A stretch of 64,000 nucleotides of DNA from Bilabrum cf. latius (lineage: Eukaryota; Bigyra: Bicosoecida; Bigyra; Bicosoecida): NCBI GenBank assembly GCA_965178125.1, contig OZ237765.1, forward strand, positions 787,505-851,504, written 5' to 3'. This document shows, one piece after another, positions 1 through 11,633 of this stretch. The notes below the pieces were generated by a model. The model had not been told where the DNA came from. It worked only from the letters and a program-made list of their open reading frames with translations, and made no database searches. The position numbers were made by a program, and so were the translations under genes. Position 1 is the stretch's first letter. Each line of letters starts with the position of its first letter.

Positions 1-673
1 GACCCGCCGCAGCTCCTTGCGCTCCTTAACGGTGAGCGAGGCGACGTATTTCTTGGCGGCAAGCTCGGCGTGCTCGCTCATGATCTTGTCCTGCAGCTGA
101 GCCGCGTGCGCCTGCATTTGAGCGCGCCGTGCCGGTGTCATCTTCTGGCCAGATGCGCTGTACTACCAGCGCAGCAAATTAAGCTCAAAGGAAACCTCGC
201 TATCGTATTCTTTCCACTCTGGCATCTCGTGCACGGTGCGGAGCACTTCGTTCGATACCGCGGATTCCTCCGCAAAACCTGTGAACAAAACAAAGGCAAC
301 TTGAGGCACGCCAGATGTTTGCGCAATATATTATGTCTTGAAGGAGTACGCATGTATGCTCACGCTTCAAGGCATCGAAAGGTGTTTTGGGTGGCTTGTC
401 CTCCCAGCCAACTCCGGGCCGCTGCCTTTCTGGTGGTAAGCTTTCCCCAGACGACGGAACCAGTGCTTCACTTGAGTTACCAGCTGAATGCTATTCCGAC
501 GCTGCATGCTCTTTCTGTCTCATGGCCTCGTTCGTGTTGCCTAGGAGATGTGCGAAACTCGACAGGTTCAGGTTCGTCTTCCAAGCGGCAGCTCGCAAGC
601 CCAAACGTCGTCGGCACTCAGTACACAGCGTGTTTCGGGTAGACCGCAAGGTCCTGAATGCACGAGCTGCCAT
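1..673 (-). CDS. Probable mitochondrial protein, 5' part only (runs off left edge)
   Basis: Two exons are visible: 673-364 and 278-1. The intron at 279-363 (85 bp) has a GTGAGC donor and a TTCACAG acceptor, and both splice phases match (one base carried over). The ATG at 673 begins a residue run rich in Arg, Ala and Ser with no acidic residues (MAARAFRTLRSTRN), typical of a mitochondrial import signal; an upstream in-frame start at 811 is possible. In-frame TAG codons at 491-493 and 163-165 are read as Gln. The downstream part is charged and helical (WEDKPPKTPFDALKRF, then KKYVASLTVKERKELRRV at the edge). I do not recognise the family. It is divergent from the helicase-like gene starting at 791, leaving about 117 bp for both promoters. 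Confidence 0.6.
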
Positions 674-790
674 CTTGATGCTAAGACTGCTGCAGCGTTG
701 TGGCGGCACAGATGGACTTGAAGCAAGTTCCGGTCCACGAAAATCGAACCAGTCATGTCGCAGTGATCGCGCCAGCATGATAGTGAAGCT

Positions 791-3700
791 ATGATCAGGC
801 CAGGCCAGCATCTGCTATCACAACCTCACCATACCTAGCCACCCGGTACCGGAATATCCGCGGCAGCTAGGGTTGCATTCGCTGAGGTTGACGTTCGTAG
901 AGATAGCTTTGCATGGTCTGTCACACAGAACTCGGTCACAGAGTTCAGGGCCCCTGTACATACATCAACATGTAGCAAGTGCGTGGAATGGGTAGCCTAG
1001 ATTGGACTGCTGGCTTGGTTGCAGCAGCAGCACGGCGGCGCGAGGCGCATCTGCGTCGCATGCAGCGATCCCTCGGAGGCACAGGACGTGTTCGATTCTC
1101 TATTAAGAAGGTCAAGCATGCCAGGATCTTGCATTTCTGGCAGTAGCGTTCGCCATCTGGTGGACGCGGTTCCCGTTGCTGAGGGTCGTTGCTTGGAGCG
1201 CAGGCTGGCAGCTGCAAGCAGTGCTAGGGCAACAGCAGGAACCCTGATCACTTCACGTGCCCCTGTCTCTCTAGAAGACACTATTGAAGTGACGACCGCA
1301 GAGTCCGTCCGCCGCACTCTGCTTGTCGATCCCAGTTTGGGCTCGTGGGGCGTGCTGCTGCTGCCCTCCTGGTCCAAGAGGACGCGGGCACAGGCCACCC
1401 TGCTCGCATGGACCAGGCTGCTCACTCGTCACACCAGGCGGCACGATCTACGAGTGGCGGTCCTAGAGTCACATTACGCAGAAGACCCGCTCCCCACTGG
1501 TGCACCGCCAGACTCAGCCTCCGGCATGCAGGTGGTGCTCCATGGGAAGGAGGCCGGTGCCCCCTCTGTGTTTCCGTCCGCTGGCATGCACAAGCATCAC
1601 GCCGCATTGTCGGGTGCATTAGAGCCCACGGAGCACCCCGGCATGTTCGTGATGAAAGAACGAGAACAGAGCAGGCCGGCTGCACCAAGCAGCGTGAATG
1701 GTACTGCAACTGGCAGCAGCACTGCACTCGTCACACGGGGTGCAACACGATCATCATCAACAGCAGGGGCCGTAATGATCCGTGCCAGTGCGGAACCTGC
1801 TCTCAGTACGTACTGGAGGTAGCCATCTCAGCTTGAGCTGAAGCTGGGGCTCGTGCACGGAGCGAGCAGAGCCGGCAGTGATGGTGGTGCAGGGGTCGGT
1901 ACCACTGGAACGACTGGCAGCACTAGAAGCAGCACTGATCATGCGTCTGAGCCGAGGCCTGCTGTGGATATGCGGATAGAAGCAACGTCCGTATCACGCA
2001 AGCGAAAAAGGTCCAGGTGGGGACCTGCTGCCCCTGGCCCTGCCCCTGCCCCTGCGCCTAATCCTGCACCCGGCATACCCCCAGCCAGCCTCAACTGGCC
2101 CCCAGCAGCTCCTCCCGCAGTTGGCAGCTACGGGCTGGTCACATGCACCCCGCCGGCCCTGCCTCCGCACCGTGACGAGTGCTTCCTGTCGCAGCCCCTG
2201 GGGTAGAGAGCACAGGGGGGGCTGGCAGAGGCGGCCGCGGGTGCGGCGCTGCAGTGGCTGGAGGAGGTACAGGGGCACGGGGCAGGTACAGGGGCAGGGG
2301 CAGGGGCAAGTGAAGGGGCGGTTGTGGTGCTGCTGCCCACTGCGGCGGAGGTGAGGGAGTGCAGCGCACTGCTGCGTCGAGTGGGGACTGCCAGCATGGA
2401 GGGCACCAAGGTAGTCGAGGTGCTGGGACCCAGTCAGTCGCAGGCCAGGGGCAGGGCACTTGGTGCAGTGCGCAGACTGGGCCAAACCGCCGTCATCGTG
2501 GCATGCGGCGGAGCAGAGGCGATCGCATGGCTCCCACCACAGGACATTGCGTGCCTGGTGGACTCGGGGCGTGAGGCGGTGCTTCAGGAGGGAGCCAAGG
2601 AACAAGTGGTCCCTGTGGTGGCCGTTGTTCCCTGTGGCCGCGCGGAGGTGTTCGAGCGCTCTTCCCTGGTGGGCCCCGGGCGTGGGCGGCGGGGGCGCGC
2701 GGGCGACTGGCGCGTGCTGTTGTCCCGCGGGGAATTGCGAGGCATGGCCAGCGGCCGACCTCCTGCCTGGGTGCGCCGCCCCGACCCGCTGGCCATGGGA
2801 CTGCAGCTGGTCCTTACGCCTGCTGATTTCATCCCCATGGACAAAACAGAAGAAGGGGCCCGGTCCTCGGGGAACAAACCGGGGGGCTTGTGTGCTCTTG
2901 GTGGGCTAGAGCTGCCGGGGACACAACCGCCAGCCGGACTGCTTCAGGCTGCATGGCGTGAGCTGGGCCGGTGGGGGGCCGTGCCTGCGGATGGGAAGGC
3001 TGTGCTGCATCCGGTGGGCAGAGCCATGCTGCGGCTGCCTGTTCCTCTGCCCGAGGCCTGTCTCTTGCTGGCTGGGGCAAGGTCCGAGCTGGGTGCGGGC
3101 GGGGCGGGGCGAGCTGTGCTGGGGGCGGTGTGCCTTGCTGCTGCGGCACGAGAGTGCGGAGGCGTGTGGACAGCGGCAGCAGCAGGTGGTCTGGGTGGCG
3201 ATGGGGAGCTGCGGGGTGTGGCGAGGACGCCCGTTCCACCGAGACTGCAGGGGGGGAGGGGCGGCGGTGGTACTGGCGGCAGGCGTGGGTTTGGCAGGGG
3301 CAGGGGCAGGGGCAGGGGCAGATTCGGCAGGGGCTCTGATCACAGGGGTGCGCGGGGGAGGCAGTCAGGCATCGTGGGAGAGGAGGAGGACGACGAGGAA
3401 GAGACGGGCAGCGGCCTTCTGGACGGAACAAGGTATATCTCGCAGAGCGGGGACATCGGCACGCTGGGGGCTCTCTGGAGCGAGTGGGAGAGCATGGAGG
3501 CACACTCGTCACAGTAGAGCCAAAGGTCATCCAAGCGGGCGGGCCGATGGTGCCGGGAGTACGGCCTCATGCAAAACACCTTCCTGCGGGCTGCCTCGCT
3601 GGTACAGGTGCTGCAAGAGGGGCTGGCGGCTGCCGTGCGAGCCGAGCTGCAGGCTGCGGCACCGCCCGGCACGTGGATGCACCGCATGCCAGCTCATGCC

Positions 3701-5107
3701 CCTTAGACATCAGGGTCGCTGTCTGTCGGACCGGCCGGTGGCTTGGATCCAGAGGTGCTGAGGCGCTGTGTGAGCGTAGGACTGCGAGGCCGACTGGCCC
3801 GGCATGATGGCAGGGGCGTGTTCGTGACTCTATCCGGGGGACTGCGCGCCGCGCTGGCCCCTGGGAGCTCCCTGGGGACTCGGCCGCACGGCTCTTTGCC
3901 CGACTGGGTGGTTTTCATGAGGATGATTCCGGCGATCGAGCCCGCCAAAGACCCCGCTGGCAGGGTGCGAGCTTTGATGCAGAGGCATGGGGGCTCCATG
4001 CTCTCGAGCGGGACTGGGGCTGGGGCTGGGAGCCGTGGCAGCACCGCGATGGTTCCGATGGGGGCGAAGCAGGGATCGGGCAGTGGCAGTGGCACTGCTG
4101 GGAGTGGCCGGCTTCAGGGCTTGCAGGTTGGGTTTGGGGTGGGCAGCGGTGACTACGGGGAGGACGACGAGGAGGAGGACGGGGACTGGGCGCAGGGGAG
4201 CGGGAGCAGGGGGGGCAGCAGCCGCATTTGGAAGGACAAGGAGGGCAAGGGGGACATGGTGGAGTGGCTGCTGCGGGACCGGTAGCCCGAGTTCAAAGCG
4301 AGGCGGGAGGGGGCAGGTGGCATCGGAGGAATGGCGGGTGCATCCTCTGGAATTGGCGGGGTAGTAAGCCATGGGTTGCCGATGCTGGTGGATGCCGAGG
4401 CGGCTGACTTGGAGACAGCTGCTCGTTGGTCGGGTGGGGCGATCTCTACCACGAGTCAGATAGAGAGAGAGGCCAAGCAAAGGAGAGACATCGCACTGAC
4501 GAGGGTGCAGAGGAAGAAAACGACAATGCAGAAGAACAATGGTGCACAGGTGAGTGGCACAACCCGGGCCAAGGTAGATCCTAGATTTGTGGACTCTGAC
4601 TCTGACTCTGACGAGGAGGGCAAGAGGCGCAGGGGGAGGGGCGCAGGGGCCGGGAGCACGGGGTAGGCGGGCGTTTTGCCTAGTGCGGGTCCGTCTCCTG
4701 GTGATCATTTGAGGCAAGTGGGCGCGCTGGCTGGGCTGCGGCCGGGAGCAGCCGCCAGCACTGTCGGGGCGGATGTCGTCCGTGAGGGAGAGGCTGCACT
4801 GGCCAGTCGGGAACAAGCGGTGGGGGCCGGGGATGCAGAGGATGAAGAGGACGGTGGGTCCGGCGCCATACTGCGATTCAGAAGGAAGAAGGACAGGAAG
4901 ACTGGGGGCAGGCGCAGGGGGGTGCAGATAGGCGGCGGTGGGGGTAGCAGAAAGCCGGAGCGGCTGGCCCGCAACCCATACGCGAGAGAAGAGCGCATGG
5001 GTCTGGCAGCTGTGCATGAGGCCAGAGAGAGGAGAGAAAGGGCAGAAGCAAGGGAGGCGGACCAACGCGCTAGGGAGGTAGCTAGACAGGCGCGGAAATT
5101 TGAATGA
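791..5107 (+). CDS. DEAH-box helicase-like protein with degenerate catalytic motifs
   Basis: One open frame of about 1,438 residues from ATG 791 to TGA 5105, crossing TAG (Gln) at 836, 998, 1820, 2204, 3515, 3704, 4283 and 4664. The order of a DEAH RNA helicase can be followed. The Walker A region is reduced to HTSTCSKCVEW. The DEAH box is replaced by LLLPSWSKRT. Motif VI (QRxGRxGR) is changed to GRGRRGRAGDW. An HA2 (winged-helix/ratchet) region follows (LGRWGAVPADGKAVLHPVGR), then the C-terminal OB-fold (DPEVLRRCVSVGLRGRLARH ... PDWVVF). The last 300 residues are acidic, then Arg/Lys/Glu-rich. Known family: DEAH proteins remodel RNA and RNPs. Inference: because all ATP-binding motifs are lost, this is probably a non-catalytic scaffold, perhaps in splicing or ribosome assembly. 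The 5' end before about 1000 rests only on the open frame and the Walker-A-like match. Confidence 0.7.
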
Positions 5108-5200
5108 TCCGATGGATGGATGGAGACCTGCAAAATTACGGTCCAAATCCGGATTCCGGATCAGACTTGCGAGATAGAGAAAGGTGCATCGACAAGACAA

Positions 5201-8200
5201 TCACATCCCGAGGGTGAACTGCTCCACTGGCTGCGGCGGTGCCACGGGCAGCCCCACCCCTTGCAAGAGGTGCGCCAGCGGCCCCTTGAGGTCCCGCATA
5301 GCCGCGCACTCGTCCGTCAGCTCTCCCGTGGCCTTGTCCATTGCGTGCAGGAGGGCGAGGATGGCGGTGGGGGGTCGCATGCGTGCAGCCCCGGCCAGCT
5401 CCGAAGCTGCCAACCGGGCTGCCCTTCCGCCCCCATACCCGCTGCCCAGCCGCTGCACCCGCTCTCGCTCTCCCTCTGGCACTGCCTGCATCGCGAGAGC
5501 CCACTGCGCCAGCCGGGCATCAACCAGCCCCCGGGCCCAGTCAAGCGCCCTCCCCAGACCGGGAGCCCCCTTGGACGGCAATCCCCACGGTCCCACCCTC
5601 GCTCTCGTCCCCGCAGACGCCCCGGAGTGTCCTGCCTCCTCATCCTCCTTGCCCTCGCCTCGGCCGGCACCTGATCGTGCTGCCTGTTTGACTACTCCCA
5701 GGGCAGCAGCCGCGTCTCCCCACCGCAGGAGACCCCCCGCCGACCTGTGCGCCGCCGCCCCCACCAGCACCTGCCCCTCCGTGGCACTCAGCGCCCTGAG
5801 AGCGCCCTGCACCGCGCCCGACCGCCGGTCCCGCCTCTCTCCCGCCGTCCGCTTCCCAGGAGCCGCTGCCTCCCGCAGCAGACAAGCCGCGGCGGAGGAC
5901 CCGTCGGCCCCGCTGCCTGCTGCAGGTGACCCGCTCGCCCTCGCCACCTTGACCAGTCTGGTCAGCACACCGGCGAGTCCCACCGCAAGCGGATCGGGCA
6001 GCCCCGTCCCCGCCAGCGCGGCGTGCAGCAGCAGGTCGTTCCTCTCGAGAGACACCGCCAGTCCCACGGCGTGCTCCACAGCCCGCCGCACCGCCTCCCG
6101 TCCCACCGGAATATCGTCCTCGGGAACACCCCGCGCAGTGCACTGCATCTTGCAGAACAGCTCCAGGGGCCCCCTAGTCGCTGTGTCCACGGGCAGCAGC
6201 CGGTGCGTGCTGCTGGCCAGCCGAGCCTGGAGGTCCATCCCACGGGTGCGGGTCCTCGGGTTGGATCCACCGATGAGACCAGCGCCGGCGGCATCCTCTT
6301 CATCCGAGTCGCTGTCGCTGTCCTCCTCACTCTCATCTTCATCCTCATCGTCCTCATCGCCATCCTCCATGCCAGCTTGTGCCCCGGACCCCCTCTTTGT
6401 CCCGACCTCCGCCCCTGCCAGCTCAGCACCGGCCAGCGCCAGCACAACCGCCACGCATCGCACAACAGCTGACTCGCTCACGTCCCGCACCCCTTCCAGA
6501 ACACCGCATGCGCATTCAACCCACGCGCAAGCCAGCTGCGCCCGGAGGTCTCCTCCCTTCTGCCCCTCCTCTGCCCCTGCACTCCACAGCCCAGCTGGCA
6601 TGCGAGCCACAGCCGCCAGCATGCCCCCCCGCCTCGCCTCCCCATCTGACAAGCACCCAGAAGCAGCCACGCGCGCAGCAGCCCGCACTGCATTGACACA
6701 GGCCCGCAGACATGGAACGGTGGGCGACGGTGCGCCGGCTTCCATAGCAGCAGCCGCGCCCACCGCGTCAAGCACGCGAGTCACGGCCCGGGCGGCCGCC
6801 ACGCGATCGGCAGACCCCGCCTGCGCCAGCGCACACGAAGAGGCAGGGCTGACAGCTTCTGAACCCGCAGTAGACTCAGCGGAAGATGCGCTGTCTGAGC
6901 GACTCCGCCGGCGGCCCCTGCCACCAGCTTTACCACTACCTTTGCCCTTGCTGTTGCTTTGCTCGTCGGCAGCCGCATCCTCCGCAGCAGCAGGCTCCAC
7001 AAGCGCTTGCAACGCTTGCGTGGCGGCTTTCAGGGGTGTGACGAGCGAGCCTCCGACGGCCCCAGACCGCGCCGCGGCTCCAGCCTTCTCGAGCGCAGTT
7101 CTGCTGACCTCTGATGCTGCCAGCACTCTAGCCCGTGCAGCAGCGGCGGCCTCCTCGAGGCCAGCTCGGGCTGCTACGCTGGCTGCGTCGTGGGACGGCG
7201 CGAGCGCAGCAGCCGCGAGGGCGCCTGCTACTGGCACCACAACAGAGGTGCCGATGGAAGGCGCCGCGATGGCTGCCAGAGGGCCAGCCCCTAACACCGG
7301 TCGCAACCGCCGGCTGGTCCTCGCGCCGGCGCTGCCAACTGCATCAGCGAGAGTGGGGATGCGCGGCAAGGCCTGCGCCACCGCCACCTGGTTGCCTACA
7401 CATAGACACACGTGGCACCCGTTGGGCCCCTGCTGGGATGCGCCCACCTGCAGCGCATGCAACGAACCAGTGGGCGCACCCTCGCTCTTGCCCTTTGATG
7501 CATCCCCTGTACCATCTCCCTCTCCCTCTTGCTTCCAGCTGGTGGATCCAAGCAGCACGCCTCGTTCTGCGTCCCACACGCCCAGCTCCGTGCCCTTGCC
7601 GTCCGCACCCACATGGGCCAGCAGCAAGGTCCGCGGCTCGAGGCTGAACGCAGCGGCGCCACCTCGCCCCTCCCCCACTACCTCCGCATCACCCCTTTCG
7701 GCAGCTTGCAGCCGGGGCAGCTTGCCCACGACGCCGACAGAGGGCGCGTGGCTGTACCACCCAGGCATCAGCCGGAACCTGTGCTGGGTCCACAGCCCGC
7801 TACCCCAGAACAGGGACAGGCACAGCATCTGCTTGTGGAAGCAGCCGGCCAGCACGCGATTGTCGGCAGCAGCGCCACTGCCGCTGGAGGCCTCTGCTGC
7901 CATGGGCTGCAGCGCGTGTCTCAGCGAGAGGCTAATTGAGGCAGAGCCCACTTCCCCTCCAGCCGCCGCTGACTCCTATGGCTAGACGTCATACACGAGC
8001 AGCTCGGGCCCGGCGCCCCTGTGCTCCTAGTCGCCCTCGCCCTCGTCGTCTCCGTCGGTTGCCGACCCAGTATCGCTGCCCTTGCTGCCCCTGCCGCGAG
8101 ACGAGCTGCGAGTCTTCCGGGTCTTGCGAGGCTTGGGCCCCTTAGGCACGGCAGTGGGCTGCACCACGACCAGCAGCACGTGCTGGCCAGCAGCCCTCCC

Positions 8201-8810
8201 CTTGAGGCTCACCAGCCGGCTCCACACCACGCGGCTGCCCGGAGTCCCGCCCACGCCTGCCTGAGTTACCCGCAGGGGGGCTCCAGCCGCGCCTCGCTGA
8301 CGAGCTGCCACGAGGCTGGTGGAGCCGTCCCGATGCAGGAGAACCACAGGGCAGCGCTCCGTGGTGGAGGGGCACAGCACGGACGACACGGGAGTAGTGA
8401 CGTCCAAAGTGGACGCATCGCGGAGTGTGGAGTGGCGTTCGTCCCACGCTAGAACCTTGGAACCATCCACAACGGCCATAAATTGCCGAGACCTCGCATG
8501 AAGGATGGCTGGCGCCGTGAAGCAAGTGCCGGTGCCGGCGTCCAGCGACCAGGACATGACGCACCGCCTTTCAGACGCCTACGAGGGAGAAGCGATGATG
8601 CACGTAAATAAAGTGCCAATGATTCTGATCTGCGAGGTACTGATCTGCACCAAGGTCTTGCAAAGCGCGTAGTCTCACGTGGTAGACACGAACATGGGCT
8701 GTGCTTGTCAAGACCGGGAGCAGAGCGGCACTTGAAGCATTGACGCTGGCCCAGCTCTGTCCAACGATAGAATGGCTCTCTTGCAGCTGGCTTAACGAAC
8801 CAATCTCCAT
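5201..8810 (-). CDS. NOL11: NOL11/UTP8-like nucleolar protein (rRNA processing)
   Basis: Main exon 8567-5201 ends at TGA 5203-5201 and reads through TAG at 8027, 7982 and 7976. The N-terminal part resembles the NOL11 beta-propeller start: STAHVRVYHV, then SWSLDAGTGTCFTAPAI, then VVDGSKVLAWDE, matching the pattern seen in NOL11 of a Tyr/Val strand followed by a W-x-x-x-x-G-x-x-x-T-x-P-A motif. The rest is Ala/Gly-rich helical sequence with one acidic Ser/Asp/Glu stretch near 6300. A short intron (about 8568-8640, donor GTACCT, acceptor AAAG) links it to a first exon beginning at ATG 8810; phases fit, but the donor is weak and the true start could lie further upstream. Known role of NOL11: t-UTP complex of the small-subunit processome. 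About 1,178 residues, longer than the human protein of roughly 720. Confidence 0.6.
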
Positions 8811-9153
8811 CTAGCCTATTGCTAAAGCTGGTCCCAAGTTTTGTTGTCAAGGAACCAATTATGGAACCTTCGCTGGGGTTCGGCACAATAATTGTGCAAG
8901 TGGCCAGATCAGTCAAGTTTAGATGTCAGGCAAAATTGGAAATGACTTACAACGACTGATAAAAGGACTCGAGATAGTTGCGCATCACTTCGGAAAGCAC
9001 GCGGTGAGATCTGATCGGTATTGATGCATACATAGGCTCGTTTTGCCTGAGCAGTTAATCCATGACGTGTCTCCAGCCTATCTTGAGAGTTCACGGCCGC
9101 AGGGGTCGCAAGTTGCCCGGAGACGTATTCAAGTGTCTAAACATGTACAGGAT

Positions 9154-11532
9154 ATGGCTACTACCTTGCCGAAAGTATTGTCGGTCCGATCTTCGACCCA
9201 GGAAGTTCATGGAGGAAAAACAGCAACACCAGCTCACGAACCTGAAACACCACTCGACGGAAGACCCAAATCCAGTACACGCACTGCAAGTACTCATTCC
9301 AATAGATTTGCTTTTCCAGCTGATTCTGTATCGGACCTGGTAACGCAAGCGTCCGAACCGACCAATAGCTCCATGCAGCAACAGTCGAGCAGCTAGCACG
9401 AGCAGTCTCACGATGACCGTGCAAGCCCCGAAGCCAGTTATCATGTCACCACACTCAGCCAGCAGCATGAGCAGGAGCCCCAGCCTCGTCGGCGCGCCCC
9501 AGTCCCGATCGAGGGCGCGGTGGAGGCCTGGGAGCTGGCCGACAGGGCGCACGCTGTCCCCGAGGAGGGCATCGACGCGACGGGCGGAGGCGGGAGTGGG
9601 GGCATTGCCGCGGGGGGCAGGCGCTTCCGGGAGAGGGCCGTGCCTTCTAACAGCTTTAGTAGGGCGGTGGGCTTCGGCAGCATTGGCGTGCAGATGGCGG
9701 CGGCAGCGATGGGCAGCTGGGTGAGCGGCGGATCCGGGTCCTCCTCGTCGGGATCGAAGGGCGGGTTTCTGACCGAGGACACGGCAGATGCGCTGGCCCA
9801 GGGTCTCTGCCGCATGCGCGGCGCGGCCCTGAAGCTGGGCCAGATGATGTCCCTGCAAGACGAAGAGGCTATCTCGCCCGACGTGGCGCGGGTCATGGAG
9901 CGGGTGCGGACCGCCGCTGACGTCATGCCGCGGGCGCAACTCGAGGCTGTGCTGGAGGAGGAGCTGGGCGAGGGCTGGAGGGAGCAGTTGGGTGGCGAGT
10001 GGAAGGGGCCTAAGGGGGGGCAGCAGCCGCAGCAGGGGGGGGAGCAGTAGGGTGAGGACCTTGATACAGGCAGAGAGAGCCAAGGGCACGGGGACTTGCT
10101 GAGCGGATTCGATCCATCTCCAGTGGCAGCTGCCTCCATCGGACAGGTGCACCGGGCCGTGCTGCCTGACGGCTCCAGGGCCGCGGTGAAGGTCTAGTAC
10201 CCGGGTGTGGGCGACTCGATCGAGAGCGACCTGCTCAACGTGACCCGGCTGATGACGGTGGCGGGCGCGGGGGTGCCCAAGGGGCTCTACCTGGACAGCG
10301 TGGTGTCGAATGCGCAGGAGGAGCTGTCGCTGGAGTGCGACTACTTCTTCGAGGCAGAGGCGCATGAGGCCTACAGGTGTGCCTTGGGGGCGCTGGAGGG
10401 GGCGGATGCGGGCTTGGTGGACCTGGGTGTGGGGGGCGAGGGGGCCGTGGGTGGAGGGAAGGAGCCCAGCTGGGGGGTGCGCGTGGGTGCAGGGGACAGG
10501 GGGATCGGGTGGCAGGAGGGCTCTAGCCTCATGGTGGACCAGGACACGGAGCATGAGGCGCAGGACTTTGTTGTTCCCCGAGTCAGGAGGGACCTCAGCG
10601 GCCGCAAGGTGCTGGTGACAGAGTGGGCTGACGGCGTGCCCCTGGATCGGTGCGTGTCGCTGCCTCAGGAGGCCAGGGACGGGATCGCGAGGCGGCTGCT
10701 GCGGCTGACACTGCGGGAGCTGTTCCAGCTGCGGTTCATGCAGAGCGACCCCAACCTGGGGAACTTCCTGTACGCGCCAAGCACGGACCGAGTTGTGTTG
10801 CTGGACTTTGGGGCAGCTCGCAGGTACGAGAAGAGTTTCGTGGATGACTACCTGCGGCTAGTGTGGGCGGCTGCTCTCCGCGATGAAGACGCGTTGCTGG
10901 AGGCGTCCTACCGGCTTGGCTTCCTGACTGGGCACGAGGGCGAGTCCATGGTAGATGCCCACCTGAAGGCCGGACTCGTGGTGGGGGAGCCATTCGCTGA
11001 GGACGGGGGGCTGTACGACTTCAAGGCAGCAAGGATCACAGCCCGTGTGGCGGAGCACTCGGCTGCCTTTGCTCAGCAGCGGCTGACCCCTCCCCCTCGA
11101 CAGGTGTACTCCTTGCATCGCAAGCTCAGCGGGGCCTTCCTGATCTGCATCAAGATGGGCAGCCGCATGCACAGCTGGCCCGTGCTCAAGCAGGTCTTGG
11201 ACAGCTACACGTTCACCACGCCGCCTCTGGAGGGACTCAGCCGTGGGGAGGCGGCAGAGAGAGCGAGGGAGGACCGGGCCAGCGGACGGTGGGCAGAGGG
11301 GCGGGCGGCGGAGTAGGAGATGGCAGCGGCGGTGCAGGCCGCGCATGAGGAGGAGGAGCAGCAAGAGCAGCAGGAGGGGGAGAGGAAGGGCCCATCCTGG
11401 TCGTAGAGGCGGAAGGTCCTTGGGGTGGACAGGGAGGGCATGCTCTGGAGGCTGCCTGCAGACGATGGGCACTTTGGCAGCGAAGCGCAGACCTGGGTGG
11501 GGCGTGAGGGCTTCATGCAGAGCAGGCAGTGA
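9154..11532 (+). CDS. COQ8: COQ8/ADCK3 atypical kinase-like ATPase (ubiquinone biosynthesis)
   Basis: ABC1/UbiB-family protein of 792 residues ending at TGA 11530. The family landmarks are all present: the KxGQ motif (ALKLGQMMS), the Ala-rich loop and IGQV ([11 protein letters not shown]), the invariant lysine in AVKV-Q-YPGV, the ExD-type glutamate region ([17 protein letters not shown]), SDPNLGNFL for the catalytic loop and LLDFGAAR for the metal-binding motif. Five in-frame TAGs occur (9394, 10048, 10195, 11314, 11404). The one at 10195 sits exactly on the Gln of VKVQYPGV, which is near-universal in the family. The first 150 residues are Ser/Thr/Gln-rich and disordered-looking; ATG 9154 is the first in frame. 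A Gly-rich insertion lies between LVDLGV and the DFVVPRV strand. The role is in the mitochondrial matrix, supporting coenzyme Q assembly. Confidence 0.95.
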
Positions 11533-11633
11533 TGAGGTGCAGCTGCAGTTGAGCGAATACTTGGAATGAACAGACAGCTGTTGCAACAAACAATGCCCGT
11601 ATTTATATCTGCATTCAACAAGCACAGGCCCGC

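Noticed and set aside
5184-7985. A 933-residue plus-strand open frame
   Set aside because: Antisense shadow of the NOL11-like gene. GC-rich codon bias keeps the opposite strand open; the product is Ser/Ala/Pro noise and the minus strand has the family motifs.
9091-10554. 487-residue minus-strand frame opposite COQ8
   Set aside because: His/Leu/Arg shadow frame with no family motif. COQ8 on the plus strand is unambiguous.
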